Shown piece by piece: positions 1 through 10,536 of a stretch of DNA of 64,000 bases. The position numbers and the translations under genes are program-made. Under the pieces are notes generated by a model. It was not told where the DNA came from. It did no database searches and worked only from the letters and a program-made list of their open reading frames with translations. The stretch covers positions 3,844,001-3,908,000 of the forward strand of contig NZ_JAUSYB010000001.1 of the NCBI RefSeq assembly GCF_030816505.1. Reading direction: 5' to 3'. The stretch is from Microbacterium sp. W4I20 (GTDB taxonomy: Bacteria; Actinomycetota; Actinomycetes; Actinomycetales; Microbacteriaceae). Numbering within the stretch: the first letter of the stretch is position 1; each line of letters opens with the position of its first letter.

Positions 1-244
1 CGCCGGACACCCGGATGCCGATCATCGCCTGCCGGTGGAACCCGAGCTGCATCGGATCGGTCACCGCGACGATCTGCATCACCCCGGACTCGGTCAGCCG
101 CTGCACCCGCTGTCGCACCGCGGCCTCGCTCAGACCGACGACGCGGCCGATATCGGAGTACGAGCGTCGCCCGTCCTCCTGGAGCAGTTCGATGATGGTC
201 TTCGCGACCGCATCGAGCGTCGGATGCTTCCTCACGGAGCTCAT
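1..244 (-). CDS. Lrp/AsnC-family transcriptional regulator (partial, C-terminus outside window)
   Basis: Reading the minus strand from ATG at 244 gives an open frame to the window edge that begins MSSVRKHPTLDAVAKTIIEL and contains a winged helix-turn-helix (SDIGRVVGLSEAAVRQRVQR, residues about 30-49) typical of Lrp/AsnC/feast-famine regulators. The last visible residues (GFHRQAMIGIRVSG) match the start of the RAM/AsnC effector domain, so only about 81 residues of an expected 150 or more are present. It is divergent from nothing visible and reads away from the acyl-CoA dehydrogenase, which lies on the same strand 85 nt upstream. The target and ligand are unknown. Confidence 0.85.
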   Translation of the reverse strand, partial: MSSVRKHPTLDAVAKTIIELLQEDGRRSYSDIGRVVGLSEAAVRQRVQRLTESGVMQIVAVTDPMQLGFHRQAMIGIRVSG

Positions 245-329
245 GGTGCGATCTTCGCACCCGGAACGCTTTGCGGCAACCGATTCCGCGGCGGGAAAGC
301 TGCCTCGCCCCTGATCTCGGCAGGAGCCG

Positions 330-1517
330 TCAGTTCGCGACCGGGCCCAGCCAGGCGCTCGCCGCGGTCGAGTGCGCGGACTCGGGGTCTGACGGGTGGA
401 ACGCGCCCGCGAGCACGTCGCGGTAGAGCCGCGAGAGCTCGTTGGCCGAGAAGTACGAGCCGCCGCCCGCGACGAGCATCGCCTGATCGACGACCTGCTT
501 CGCCATCGTGATCGCGCGGTGCTTCACGCCCGAGAGGAGGGAGAACCACCGCGGGCCGTTGTCGACCCGCTCATCGACGTCACGCGCGAGGGCGGCGATC
601 TGCGGCGGCAGCGCGTCGTAGGCCAGAGCCATGTCGGCGATCCGCCACCGGATGTCGGGGTCCTGGCTGTACGCGGCACCGGTCTTCTTCGAACGCCGAG
701 CGCCGGCCGTCAGCACGGCCAGGTCGAGTGCGCGCCGGGCGATGCCGGTGTAGACCGACGCCAGCAGGATCTCGAACATCGCGAAGATGCCGAAGACGAT
801 CGGGTCCGGGTTCGGGCCGGGATCGATGCGCCGCACGACGTGCGCGGTATCCGCCACCGCGCCGGTCAGCCGGGTCGTCCTGCTCTGCGTCGCCCGCATG
901 CCCAGGGTGTCCCAGTCATCGCCGGTGGCGACGGCATCCGTCCTCTCGATGAAGGCGAACACCAGCTTGGGCGCGTCGGCACTCGTGGTATCCAGCCCAT
1001 GCAGGCCGAGCCGGGTCCAGACCGGGGCGAGGGACGTGAAGATCTTGGTGCCGGTGAAGGCGTAGCCGCCGTCGGGCAGGGGTGCGGCGTCGGTGTCGCT
1101 GCCGAACAGCACCAGGTCGTTGCCGCCCTCGCTGATCCCGAAGGCGAAGACCTCGCCCCGGGTGGCACCGTCCTGCACGAACTCCAGCCCGGAGACGCCC
1201 CGGTCGGAGAACACCTTGGCGACGCCCGTCCACACGAGGTGCATGTTGATCGCGAGAGCCGTCGCCGGAGCGGCCTCGGCGAGACGCTGCTGCAGGATCG
1301 CCGCCTGGGCGAGGGTGAGTCCGGCGCCGCCGCGCTCGGTGGGCACGAGGATCGAGAGGTACCCGGCGGCGCGAAGCTCGTCGAGATCCTGCTGAGGGAA
1401 CGTGTTCTCACGGTCGTGGATGGGCGCGCGGTCGCGGATCCGCTCGAGCAGGTCGTCGGGGAGGAAAGCGGCCGGATCGAAGCTCATGACAGGCTCGCTC
1501 ACGACAGGTTCACTCAT
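330..1517 (-). CDS. Acyl-CoA dehydrogenase family protein
   Basis: A 395-aa protein of the acyl-CoA dehydrogenase fold: helical N-domain (MSFDPAAFLPDDLLERIRDR), a middle beta-domain with FAFGISEGGNDL and a GYAFTGTKIF segment (the usual G.k.f.a), and a C-terminal helical domain ending in GGGSYFSANELSRLYRD. Such flavoenzymes oxidise acyl-CoAs or act as related FAD/FMN monooxygenases. Start chosen at ATG 1517 because it overlaps the stop of the upstream hydrolase by ATGA; an internal ATG at 1487 is possible. The pair forms a two-gene minus-strand operon. Substrate cannot be told from sequence. Confidence 0.85.
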   Translation of the reverse strand: MSEPVVSEPVMSFDPAAFLPDDLLERIRDRAPIHDRENTFPQQDLDELRAAGYLSILVPTERGGAGLTLAQAAILQQRLAEAAPATALAINMHLVWTGVAKVFSDRGVSGLEFVQDGATRGEVFAFGISEGGNDLVLFGSDTDAAPLPDGGYAFTGTKIFTSLAPVWTRLGLHGLDTTSADAPKLVFAFIERTDAVATGDDWDTLGMRATQSRTTRLTGAVADTAHVVRRIDPGPNPDPIVFGIFAMFEILLASVYTGIARRALDLAVLTAGARRSKKTGAAYSQDPDIRWRIADMALAYDALPPQIAALARDVDERVDNGPRWFSLLSGVKHRAITMAKQVVDQAMLVAGGGSYFSANELSRLYRDVLAGAFHPSDPESAHSTAASAWLGPVAN

Positions 1518-2272
1518 GACAGCGCCTCCAGGAGCTGGCGGATCGATTCGTCCGGCTTGTCGCGGTGCAGCGAATGTCCGGCGCCCTCGACGATCGACAT
1601 CGTGATCCGCGGGTTGGCGGCCAGCACCGCGGCGGCGACGTCGCCGGTGAAGACGCTGTAGACCGCGGGGTCGGCGCCGATCACGTGCGTGGGCACCGTC
1701 AGCTGAGCGGCCGCCGCGCGCACATCCCAGGGCTGGTTCTGCGCGCTGGTCTGCTCGACGGCCCAGGCGCTCGCGCGCAGCACGGCATCGACCTTTAACT
1801 CTTGATCCTGCGGGTGCCAGTGCGGATGCTCCTGCTGCACGACCTCGAAACGCGTGTCGGCGAACGCGCGCTCCTGGCTCCGGCGGACGATTCCCGCGTC
1901 CCGGTCGCCGATCTGGATCGCCGGGTCGATGAGGACGAGCCGCCGGGTCCAGTCGGGAGAGGAGGCCGCAGCGACTGTACTGGCCGCGCCGCCCAGCGAA
2001 TGACCGATGACCGCATCCCACGATCCGCCGCCCTGGGGTGCCGTCGCCACGAGGTCGGAGCCGTACGCGGCCACGGTGTAGTCGAGGGCGCGCGGGGCGT
2101 CGCCGTGGCCCCGCAGGTCGACGGCGGTGGCGTGCCACCCGGCATCCGCGAGCGCATCGCCGAGGCGCCACATCAGTGCCGCGGACGAGCCGAGACCGTG
2201 CACGAGCAGCGCGCGGCGAGCGGCGGACGGGTCACCCCAGGCGAGGCGGGGCAGGGTGAGCGGTGCAGGCAT
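1514..2272 (-). CDS. Alpha/beta-fold hydrolase
   Basis: A 252-aa soluble alpha/beta hydrolase. Visible motifs are the oxyanion HG loop (LLVHGLGSS, about residues 22-30), the nucleophile elbow GHSLGGA (about 89-95), and a late histidine in GAGHSLHRDKP. It is translationally coupled (ATGA) to the following acyl-CoA dehydrogenase, which suggests joint processing of an ester or acyl substrate. This is family-level knowledge; the actual substrate is unknown. Confidence 0.85.
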   Translation of the reverse strand: MPAPLTLPRLAWGDPSAARRALLVHGLGSSAALMWRLGDALADAGWHATAVDLRGHGDAPRALDYTVAAYGSDLVATAPQGGGSWDAVIGHSLGGAASTVAAASSPDWTRRLVLIDPAIQIGDRDAGIVRRSQERAFADTRFEVVQQEHPHWHPQDQELKVDAVLRASAWAVEQTSAQNQPWDVRAAAAQLTVPTHVIGADPAVYSVFTGDVAAAVLAANPRITMSIVEGAGHSLHRDKPDESIRQLLEALS

Positions 2273-2288
2273 GCCCCCAGCCTAGAAC

Positions 2289-3197
2289 TCAGTCGAGGGG
2301 CGGGAGGTCGGCGGCGATCCTGAGCACGCGCGCCGCCGCTGCGTGTCCGGCGGAGAGCCGAGCGGCCAGATCACTGCCATCGAGGGTGGCGGCCAGGAAC
2401 CCCGACGCGAAGGCGTCGCCGGCGCCGACCGGTTCGACGACCTCCACCTCGGGCGCGGGCACGAAGACGGGCGCATCGTCGCCGGCGAAGGCGGTCGCTC
2501 CCACCTCCCCGTCCTTGACGACGAGCAACGCGCAGTGCGGAAGGTGCGCGCGGATCTCCGCCGGCGTCGCGGTGCCCCAGATGCGCTCGGCCTCATCGCG
2601 GCCGACGAAGGCGATGTCGGCGGCATCCGCGAGTCGGGCGAGGGTCGCCGCTGCCTCCTCCGCACTCCAGAGGGCACGACGGTCGTTCACGTCGAACGAC
2701 ACGACGGCACCGGCGCGGCGGGCGTCGATGAAGACCTGGTCGACCATCCGCAGGCAGCTCTCGGAGAGGGCGGGGGTGATGCCGGTGGTGTGCACGATGC
2801 GCACGCCGGAGAGCTGCGCAGGGGAGAGGAAGCCGGCATCCATCCGCGAGGCGGCCGAGCCCCGGCGGTAGTAGTAGACCGCAGAGGACTCGACGCCCGG
2901 GTCCTTGAACATCACACCGGTCGGGGCGTTTTCGTCCCGTTCGACCCAGAGCTCGACCCTCCGGCGTTCCATCTCCGAGGCGATACGGGTGCCGATCGGG
3001 TCATCGCCGAGTCGCGACGCCCACGCGGCCCGGTGGCCGAACGACACAAGTCCGACCGCGACGTTCGCCTCCGCCCCGGCGAGCGTGATCGTCGCCGTGT
3101 CGGCCTCGGCGAGTCCGGCGTCGGTCGGGGTGATCAGTGCCATCGATTCGCCGATGCAGACGACCTCGGGAGCCGTCGGATGCGGGGGGATGCTCAT
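2289..3197 (-). CDS. PfkB-family carbohydrate kinase (2-keto-3-deoxygluconate kinase-like)
   Basis: A 302-aa ribokinase/PfkB kinase. The N-terminus has CIGESMALITP and the PfkB signature 1 region (LAGAEANVAVGLVSFG); signature 2 lies near the C-terminus, with the anion-hole motif GAGDAF at residues 258-263 and catalytic Asp261. The N-terminal GE(S)M and YYYRRGSAAS segments resemble KDG kinases, which phosphorylate 2-keto-3-deoxygluconate. Start ATG 3197 overlaps the stop of the upstream MFS transporter (ATGA), so transporter and kinase are co-translated. Sugar identity is inference. Confidence 0.85.
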   Translation of the reverse strand: MSIPPHPTAPEVVCIGESMALITPTDAGLAEADTATITLAGAEANVAVGLVSFGHRAAWASRLGDDPIGTRIASEMERRRVELWVERDENAPTGVMFKDPGVESSAVYYYRRGSAASRMDAGFLSPAQLSGVRIVHTTGITPALSESCLRMVDQVFIDARRAGAVVSFDVNDRRALWSAEEAAATLARLADAADIAFVGRDEAERIWGTATPAEIRAHLPHCALLVVKDGEVGATAFAGDDAPVFVPAPEVEVVEPVGAGDAFASGFLAATLDGSDLAARLSAGHAAAARVLRIAADLPPLD

Positions 3198-4402
3198 GAG
3201 GGGGTGACCGCCACGGGTTCGGTATCGGGATAGGGGCTCGCGTCGCGATGACGGAGGTCGGGGAAGGATCGCACGAACACCACGGCGACGATGAGTCCGA
3301 CGGCGGCGAACAGGGCCGCGGCGAAGTAGGCGCCGCGCCAGTCGCCGACGTCGACCAGGAAGCCCGCGACCGCGGATCCGGCCGCGGCGCCGATGAGCTG
3401 ACCGGTGCCCGCCCAGCCGAACGCCTCGGCCGTCTCGCTGAACTTGACGCTGGCCGAGGTGATCGCGAACAGCACGGCGAGGGCGGGGGCGATGCCGATG
3501 CCGGCGAGCACCAGGGTGCCGCCGAGCCAGAACACGTTGAGCATGACCATCGTGAGCCCGAGGCCCACCGTGACGATCAGCAGCCGCCGCGCCATCGCCC
3601 AGGGGCCGATCGGGATGTGGCCGAAGGCCAGGCCGCCCGCCAGGCTGCCCACCGCGAACACGGCCAGCACGAGCCCGGCCGTCAGGCTTCCGTGCTCGAA
3701 GGTCGCGACGACCCCCACCTCGACGGCCGCGCAGGCGCCGATCAGGAGGAAGCCGATCACGGTCGCCAGCAGCACCGGCGGCTTGAGCACGACCTTGCCC
3801 AGTGCATTGCGGCTGCGCGGGATGCGGACGCGCCCGACCTCGGGGGACAGGATGAACCAGGCGCCGCCGCCCACGAGGATGACCGCCACGAGGAGCAGTC
3901 CCTCGACCGTGCCGATCTGGGTCGACACGAGGGTGATCAGCACCGGGGCGAGGATCCAGATGATCTCCTGCAGAGACGCGTCGAGGGAGAACAGCGGCGT
4001 CAGCTGAGAGGAGTTGACCAGCTTCGGGTAGATGGTGCGCACCGCCGCCTGGATCGGCGGGGTGGAGAGTCCCGCGATCATGCCGAGGATCATGTACCCC
4101 GGCACGGTGAGGGGGAGGAGCGCGAGCCCGATCACGGCGATCACGCACACGGCGAGGGTGAGGGTGATCACGCGGCGCATGCCCCAGACACCCATCCAGC
4201 GGCTGGTGATGGGACCCGCGACGGCCTGTCCCACGCTCGTCGCGGCGAGCACGAGTCCGGCTGCGCCGTAGGAGCCGGTCTGCTGCTCGACGTGCAGCAG
4301 GATCGCGAGCGACGACATGCCGTTGGGGAAGCGAGCGGTCAGCTGAGCGGCCATCATGCGCGCCACTCCCGGCGTGCGAAGAAGATCCCGATATCCCGCC
4401 AC
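3194..4402 (-). CDS. MFS transporter
   Basis: A 402-aa integral membrane protein with about 12 hydrophobic helices and the loop-2 region RWMGVWGMRRVITL typical of the major facilitator superfamily. It is the first gene of a two-gene operon with the sugar kinase downstream (4-nt overlap), so it may import a sugar acid or act as an efflux pump; the N-terminus (MAGYRDLLRTPGVARMMAAQ) resembles actinobacterial MFS exporters. Direction of transport cannot be decided here. Confidence 0.85.
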   Translation of the reverse strand: MAGYRDLLRTPGVARMMAAQLTARFPNGMSSLAILLHVEQQTGSYGAAGLVLAATSVGQAVAGPITSRWMGVWGMRRVITLTLAVCVIAVIGLALLPLTVPGYMILGMIAGLSTPPIQAAVRTIYPKLVNSSQLTPLFSLDASLQEIIWILAPVLITLVSTQIGTVEGLLLVAVILVGGGAWFILSPEVGRVRIPRSRNALGKVVLKPPVLLATVIGFLLIGACAAVEVGVVATFEHGSLTAGLVLAVFAVGSLAGGLAFGHIPIGPWAMARRLLIVTVGLGLTMVMLNVFWLGGTLVLAGIGIAPALAVLFAITSASVKFSETAEAFGWAGTGQLIGAAAGSAVAGFLVDVGDWRGAYFAAALFAAVGLIVAVVFVRSFPDLRHRDASPYPDTEPVAVTPS

Positions 4403-4771
4403 CTGACCACGCTAGTGGGCGGACCGGAGCGGCGTCCAAGCGGCATCCGACACGACACGCCGACGACACGCCGAAGGGCTGTTTCCACAGGCGATCGAAT
4501 GTCGGATGCCGCGCGTACGGTCGCCCCTGTGGATGGATCCCTCACAGGTGCCTCCCAGCCGCGGATTCTCGGGCCTCGAGGTGCCTGTGGCGGGGTCGCA
4601 GCCTGTGGAAGAAACGGTGGACAACCTGTGTTGTATTTGGGGAGAGCGGTGGAAAACTACACGAATGTAACTACTACCCCTAGTGGTCGCCCCCAATGTC
4701 GGCACCCATATGTAGTATTGAACTCCCGGCGGGGGTCTGCCGGCCAAAACCAAGATTTGAGGGGATGAGAC
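4403..4771. promoter_or_regulatory. Divergent intergenic region upstream of nrdHIEF with candidate tandem NrdR boxes
   Basis: This 369-nt non-coding stretch separates the MFS gene from nrdH. Two 14-nt near-palindromes, ACTACCCCTAGTGG (4673-4686) and ACCCATATGTAGTA (4704-4717), are centred 31 bp apart, the three-turn spacing known for paired NrdR boxes in front of ribonucleotide reductase operons. Neither matches the classical ACACNATATNGTGT consensus closely, so this is a suggestion. A purine-rich GAGGGGATGAG site precedes the nrdH ATG. The left part also has several GTGGAA/CCTGTGG words without clear order. Confidence 0.4.
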
Positions 4772-5005
4772 ATGTCGATCACGGTCTACACCAAGCCTTC
4801 CTGCGTTCAGTGCAACGCGACGTACCGCGCGCTGGATGCCAAGGGCATCGAGTACGAGATCCACGACCTTTCGGAGGACCCGACGGCGCTGGAGCAGGTC
4901 AAGGCGCTCGGCTACATGCAGGCGCCGGTCGTCGTCACCGACGAGGACCACTGGTCGGGCTTCCGTCCCGACAAGATCGCCGAACTCGCGACCCGCCTGG
5001 CCTGA
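4772..5005 (+). CDS. nrdH: Glutaredoxin-like protein NrdH
   Basis: A 77-aa thioredoxin-fold electron donor for class Ib ribonucleotide reductase. The redox motif CVQC is at residues 11-14, followed by the NrdH-typical [28 protein letters not shown] segment that binds thioredoxin reductase rather than glutathione. It is the first gene of nrdHIEF, the standard actinobacterial order. The upstream GAGGGGATGAG acts as ribosome site. Confidence 0.97.
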   Translation: MSITVYTKPSCVQCNATYRALDAKGIEYEIHDLSEDPTALEQVKALGYMQAPVVVTDEDHWSGFRPDKIAELATRLA

Positions 5006-5007
5006 CC

Positions 5008-5022
5008 CTTCGACAAGCTCAG
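5008..5022. repeat. Interspersed 15-bp repeat CTTCGACAAGCTCAG, copy 1 (nrdH-nrdI gap)
   Basis: The exact 15-mer CTTCGACAAGCTCAG lies between nrdH and nrdI and recurs at 7619-7633 between nrdE and nrdF. Both copies sit just after a stop codon and just before the next ribosome site. I know this word as a frequent intergenic repeat in Microbacterium-type genomes; its role is unknown. Confidence 0.6.
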
Positions 5023-5037
5023 GGACCGGGGAGAACT

Positions 5038-5475
5038 ATGAGCGCCGCCGTCGCGACCGCCGCGCCGCTCCTGGTCTACTTCTCCAGCGTGTCCGGGAAC
5101 ACGGCACGCTTCGTTGAAAAGCTCGGGCTCCCCGCCCGACGCATCCCGCTCCACCCGCAGGAAGAACCGCTCGTCATCGACGAACCCTTCGTGCTGGTCA
5201 CCCCCACCTACGGCGGGGGCGAGGGGCGCGGCGTCGAACGCGGGGCGGTGCCCAAGCAGGTGATCCGGTTCCTCAACGACGAGGCCAACCGGGATCACAT
5301 CCGCGGAGTCATCTCCGCAGGCAACACGAACTTCGGCGAGTCCTTCTGCCTCGCCGGTGACATCATCAGCCGCAAGTGTCAGGTGCCCCACTTGTACAGG
5401 CTCGAGATCTTCGGCACACAAGACGATGTTGATCGCGTGAGCGACGGATTGGAACGACGGTGGAAGCTTCACTGA
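5038..5475 (+). CDS. nrdI: Flavodoxin-like NrdI
   Basis: A 145-aa FMN protein that supplies oxidant to assemble the dimanganese-tyrosyl radical cofactor of NrdF. The FMN phosphate loop [10 protein letters not shown] lies near residues 15-24; the PTYGGGEG and [15 protein letters not shown] segments are hallmark NrdI motifs. The start ATG at 5038 follows GGGGAGAACT. Its 3' end overlaps nrdE by 16 nt, which implies translational coupling. Confidence 0.97.
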   Translation: MSAAVATAAPLLVYFSSVSGNTARFVEKLGLPARRIPLHPQEEPLVIDEPFVLVTPTYGGGEGRGVERGAVPKQVIRFLNDEANRDHIRGVISAGNTNFGESFCLAGDIISRKCQVPHLYRLEIFGTQDDVDRVSDGLERRWKLH

Positions 5476-7616
5476 CCGAGACAGTGGCATTCAAGGCCAA
5501 CCCCTCCTACGAAGGTCTCGACTATCACGCGCTCAACGCGATGCTCAATCTCTACGATGCGAACGGCAAGATCCAGTTCGACGCCGACAAGCGCGCGGCG
5601 CGGGAGTACTTCCTGCAGCACGTGAACCAGAACACGGTCTTCTTCCACTCGCTCAAGGAGCGCCTGGACTACCTCGTGGAGAAGGAGTACTACGAAGGCG
5701 CCGTCATCGAGAAGTACTCGTTCGACTTCATCCAGAAGCTCAACGACCGGGCCTACTCGAAGAAGTTCCGCTTCGAGACGTTCCTCGGAGCCTTCAAGTA
5801 CTACACCAGCTACACGCTGAAGACGTTCGACGGCAAGCGCTACCTCGAGCGCTTCGAGGACCGCGTCGTGATGACCGCCCTCGGTCTCGCCGACGGCGAC
5901 GAGAAGCTCGCTGTGGCCCTCGTCGACGAGATCATCTCGGGCCGCTTCCAGCCGGCCACCCCGACGTTCCTCAACGCAGGCAAGGCGCAGCGCGGCGAGC
6001 TCGTCAGCTGCTTCCTGCTGCGCATCGAAGACAACATGGAGTCGATCGCCCGCGGCATCAACTCCGCGCTGCAGCTCTCCAAGCGCGGCGGCGGCGTCGC
6101 CCTGCTGCTGTCGAACATCCGCGAGGCGGGTGCGCCGATCAAGCAGATCGAGAACCAGTCCTCCGGCATCATCCCGGTGATGAAGCTCCTCGAAGACAGC
6201 TTCAGCTACGCCAACCAGCTGGGTGCCCGTCAGGGTGCAGGAGCCGTGTACCTCAACGCGCACCACCCCGACATCATGCGTTTCCTCGACACCAAGCGCG
6301 AGAACGCCGACGAGAAGATCCGCATCAAGACGCTGTCGCTCGGCGTCGTGGTGCCCGACATCACGTTCGAGCTCGCGAAGAACGACGAGGACATGTACCT
6401 GTTCTCGCCGTACGACGTCGAGAAGGTCTACGGCGTTCCGTTCGGCGACATCTCGGTCACCGAGAAGTACCGCGAGATGGTCGACGACCCGCGCATCAAG
6501 AAGACCAAGATCAACGCGCGCGAGTTCTTCCAGACCGTCGCCGAGATCCAGTTCGAGTCCGGCTACCCGTACGTCATGTTCGAAGACACGGTGAACAGGG
6601 CCAACCCGATCAAGGGTCGGATCAACATGTCCAACCTCTGCAGCGAGATCCTGCAGGTCAACACCCCGACGACGTACAACGACGACCTGTCGTACGACAA
6701 CATCGGCAAGGACATCTCCTGCAACCTCGGCTCGATGAACATCGCGCTGTCGATGGATGCCGATGACCTCGGACAGACCGTCGAGACCGCGATCCGCGCG
6801 CTCACCGCGGTCAGCGACCAGAGCCACATCGGCTCGGTGCGTTCCATCGAAGACGGCAACGACCGCTCGCACGCCATCGGCCTCGGCCAGATGAACCTGC
6901 ACGGCTACCTCGCCCGCGAGCACGTGTTCTACGGGTCGGAAGAGGGCATCGACTTCACGAACATCTACTTCTACACGGTGCTGTTCCACGCGCTGCGCGC
7001 GTCGAACAACCTCGCGATCGAGCGGGGGACGACGTTCGACGGCTTCGAGGACTCGACCTACGCGTCGGGGGCGTTCTTCGACAAGTACATCGACCGCGCC
7101 TGGGTTCCCGAGACCGAGAAGGTCAAGGAGCTCTTCGCCGGCAAGCACATCCCGACGCAGGAGGACTGGACCGCGCTGAAGGCGTCGATCCAGCAGCACG
7201 GCATCTACAACCAGAACCTGCAGGCGGTGCCGCCGACCGGCTCGATCTCGTACATCAACAACTCCACGTCGTCGATCCACCCGATCGCGTCGAAGATCGA
7301 GATCCGCAAGGAAGGCAAGCTCGGCCGCGTCTACTACCCGGCGGCGTTCATGACGAACGACAACCTCGAGTACTACCAGGACGCGTACGAGATCGGCTAC
7401 GAGAAGGTCATCGACACCTACGCGGCTGCCACGCAGCACGTCGATCAGGGCCTGTCGCTGACGCTGTTCTTCAAGGACACCGCCACCACGCGTGACATCA
7501 ACAAGGCGCAGATCTACGCATGGCGCAAGGGCATCAAGACGATCTACTACATCCGTCTGCGTCAGATGGCGCTCGAGGGCACCGACATGGCCGAGTGCGT
7601 CTCGTGCATGCTCTGA
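5460..7616 (+). CDS. nrdE: Class Ib ribonucleoside-diphosphate reductase large subunit NrdE
   Basis: A 718-aa R1 catalytic subunit that reduces ribonucleoside diphosphates to deoxy forms. Visible active-site residues include Cys184 (ELVSCFLL), the radical site N392-x-C394-x-E396 in NLCSEI, and the C-terminal redox pair CVSC at 713-716 that shuttles electrons from NrdH. It lacks the N-terminal ATP cone of class Ia enzymes, as expected for NrdE. Translation most likely starts at GTG 5460 inside the end of nrdI. Length matches family norms. Confidence 0.97.
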   Translation: MEASLTETVAFKANPSYEGLDYHALNAMLNLYDANGKIQFDADKRAAREYFLQHVNQNTVFFHSLKERLDYLVEKEYYEGAVIEKYSFDFIQKLNDRAYSKKFRFETFLGAFKYYTSYTLKTFDGKRYLERFEDRVVMTALGLADGDEKLAVALVDEIISGRFQPATPTFLNAGKAQRGELVSCFLLRIEDNMESIARGINSALQLSKRGGGVALLLSNIREAGAPIKQIENQSSGIIPVMKLLEDSFSYANQLGARQGAGAVYLNAHHPDIMRFLDTKRENADEKIRIKTLSLGVVVPDITFELAKNDEDMYLFSPYDVEKVYGVPFGDISVTEKYREMVDDPRIKKTKINAREFFQTVAEIQFESGYPYVMFEDTVNRANPIKGRINMSNLCSEILQVNTPTTYNDDLSYDNIGKDISCNLGSMNIALSMDADDLGQTVETAIRALTAVSDQSHIGSVRSIEDGNDRSHAIGLGQMNLHGYLAREHVFYGSEEGIDFTNIYFYTVLFHALRASNNLAIERGTTFDGFEDSTYASGAFFDKYIDRAWVPETEKVKELFAGKHIPTQEDWTALKASIQQHGIYNQNLQAVPPTGSISYINNSTSSIHPIASKIEIRKEGKLGRVYYPAAFMTNDNLEYYQDAYEIGYEKVIDTYAAATQHVDQGLSLTLFFKDTATTRDINKAQIYAWRKGIKTIYYIRLRQMALEGTDMAECVSCML

Positions 7617-8784
<1,168 letters not shown>

Positions 8785-8859
8785 TGGCACGAGCACACCT
8801 CCCTCATGGAGGCGAGAGAGTCCGGCTCCCGAAATTTCGGGTTGGCGAGCGGCCGGGGC

Positions 8860-8958
8860 GTGCCACTTCGTGCCACAGGTGACCTACGGAATCCCTCACG
8901 ATCCGCGGAAATACGCGGATCCTGGGTCTCGTGGGCGTCGAGTGGCACGGAGTGGCAC
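8860..8958. promoter_or_regulatory. Candidate integrase/excisionase arm-type sites
   Basis: Two GTGCCAC words spaced 10 bp apart (8860-8866, 8870-8876) are mirrored by two GTGGCAC words with the same spacing (8942-8948, 8952-8958), so the pairs form inverted arms about 65 bp apart. A GGTGGCAC at 8782-8789 may be a further copy. Between the arms sits an 8-bp hairpin (GATCCGCG 8900-8907 with CGCGGATC 8914-8921) that reuses the GGATCCGCG word of the att core. Position between attL and the integrase start fits arm-binding sites or an int operator. Confidence 0.5.
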
Positions 8959-8999
8959 GACGGTCCACACTCGTCCGTTCAAGTCCACGGGAGGGCACG

Positions 9000-10271
9000 A
9001 TGACTGCATCTAAGCGAGAGTCGTGGGGCAGTCTGCGCAAGCTCCCTTCTGGCCGCTGGCAAGCGCGCTATCCCGGACCCGACGGAGAGACCTACACGGC
9101 TCGGACCGAGGGCGACAAAGCGCTGACATTCCTCACGAAGACGGACGCGCGGACATGGCTTGCCGCCGTGCACACGAAGATCTCGCTCGGCCAGTGGAAC
9201 CCGCCAGCGGCCGTAGCGGCACGGAATCGCGCCGAAGCCGCTACTGAGAAAGCGCGGTCGATGGGGTTCGAGGAGTACTCGGAGCGATGGGTGCAGTTGA
9301 TCAAGACCGAGCCCAACCGCAGCGGAAAGAGGCGGGCCATCGGGACGGTCCGCTCGTATCAGGGCAAGGTCACTGGCTACCTGGTGCCGGAGTTCGGTGA
9401 CACTCCTCTGCGGGAGATCGACGCAGACCGCATCCGCGTCATGACCGACCGACTCGACAAGATCCCGGCACCGCTGAATCCGAAGTCAAAATTCAACGGG
9501 ATCACGCGGCCGGTGCTGATCGTGCTCATGATGATCTTGCGCCAGGCGGCCCGGGACGGGGTCATCCCTGCGGCACCGAGCGTCTCCATTCCGCGTCAAG
9601 AGTCGGTGCGTCACGATTCTGACCACGACGAAGGTGAGGATGTCGTGACGCCCAGGCAGGTCGAGGCGCTCTACGCGGCGGTTCCCAAACAGTGGGCGAT
9701 CATGGTGCTGCTCGCCGCGTGGTGTCAGCTGCGTCGCGGGGAATGCCTGGGACTGCAACGGCGAGATGTCGAGTGGAACGATGACGGCAGCGCAACCCTA
9801 CATGTGCGTCGTCAGCTGAACGCCAACACCGGCGACTACACCGACACCAAGAGCGATGCAGGCAAACGGTCGCTCAGCATCCCCAAGCTCATGATCGTTC
9901 GGCTCAAGCAACACCTGGATGACAACGTCGCCGCCGAAGCCAAAGCGCCGGTCGTTCCGGCGAGCGTCAGGGGCAGTATGCCGCTCTCGAACACTCGCTG
10001 GGGCTACGTCTGGGCCGATGCACGAGACTGCGTCGACGGCTTGCCGCATCGCTTCCGCTTTCACGACCTGCGGCACACGGGCCTGACACTCTTTGCTCAG
10101 GAGGGCGCGACGCTCGCTGAGCTGATGCGCCGGGGCGGGCACGCGGACATCCGAATCGTGCTGCGGTACCAGCACGCCACCATGGACCGTGATCGCGAGC
10201 TGGCGAATCGAATGAGCGACCGGGTCGCCGAGAGCATCGCCCGGGCGCTGAAGGAGGATGAGGAGACTTAG
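9000..10271 (+). CDS. int: Tyrosine site-specific integrase of the element
   Basis: A 423-aa phage-type tyrosine recombinase that integrates and, with the small protein downstream, excises the element. N-terminal AP2-like arm-binding region (GSLRKLPSGRWQARYPGPDG), a core-binding SAM-like domain around residues 90-180, and a C-terminal catalytic domain with R245 (QLRRGECLG), H355-x-x-R358 (HDLRH), H381 (GGHADI) and nucleophile Y390 (LRYQHAT). Start ATG 9000 is chosen for the GGGAGGGCACG ribosome site; in-frame codons upstream run into the arm repeats. Confidence 0.95.
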   Translation: MTASKRESWGSLRKLPSGRWQARYPGPDGETYTARTEGDKALTFLTKTDARTWLAAVHTKISLGQWNPPAAVAARNRAEAATEKARSMGFEEYSERWVQLIKTEPNRSGKRRAIGTVRSYQGKVTGYLVPEFGDTPLREIDADRIRVMTDRLDKIPAPLNPKSKFNGITRPVLIVLMMILRQAARDGVIPAAPSVSIPRQESVRHDSDHDEGEDVVTPRQVEALYAAVPKQWAIMVLLAAWCQLRRGECLGLQRRDVEWNDDGSATLHVRRQLNANTGDYTDTKSDAGKRSLSIPKLMIVRLKQHLDDNVAAEAKAPVVPASVRGSMPLSNTRWGYVWADARDCVDGLPHRFRFHDLRHTGLTLFAQEGATLAELMRRGGHADIRIVLRYQHATMDRDRELANRMSDRVAESIARALKEDEET

Positions 10272-10329
10272 GCGGACAGCCGCGGACACCTGAGAAGTGA
10301 CACGAGTCCACTCACAGGAAGGTATCGCC

Positions 10330-10536
10330 ATGACTGTTCGAACTTACTCCGAGGAGCACGACACCGGGTTGGTCTCCCTGGCGATCGCGGCTGAGAGCTT
10401 GGGCGTCTCGGTCAAGACGATCCGACGTCGAATCTCCGACGGCACCGTCCGGGGATATCGGGTCGGACGCCTCATCCGCGTCGACCTGGTCGAGCTGCGG
10501 CGGAGTCTCGTGGTTGAGATCCCGGCGGCGAGGTGA
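10330..10536 (+). CDS. xis: Excisionase-like MerR/HTH_17 DNA-binding protein
   Basis: A 68-aa protein with a winged helix-turn-helix, LAIAAESLGVSVKTIRRRIS then GTVRGYRVGRLIRVDLVEL, the standard DNA-binding domain of excisionases. Start ATG 10330 follows AGGAAGGTATCGCC. It lies 58 nt downstream of int on the same strand, the usual int-xis pairing, and probably directs excision from attL/attR. Confidence 0.85.
   Translation: MTVRTYSEEHDTGLVSLAIAAESLGVSVKTIRRRISDGTVRGYRVGRLIRVDLVELRRSLVVEIPAAR

Noticed and set aside
3248..4768. Long plus-strand frame opposite the MFS transporter
   Set aside because: Low-complexity H/R/D/E composition typical of an antisense frame of a membrane protein gene; no start context.
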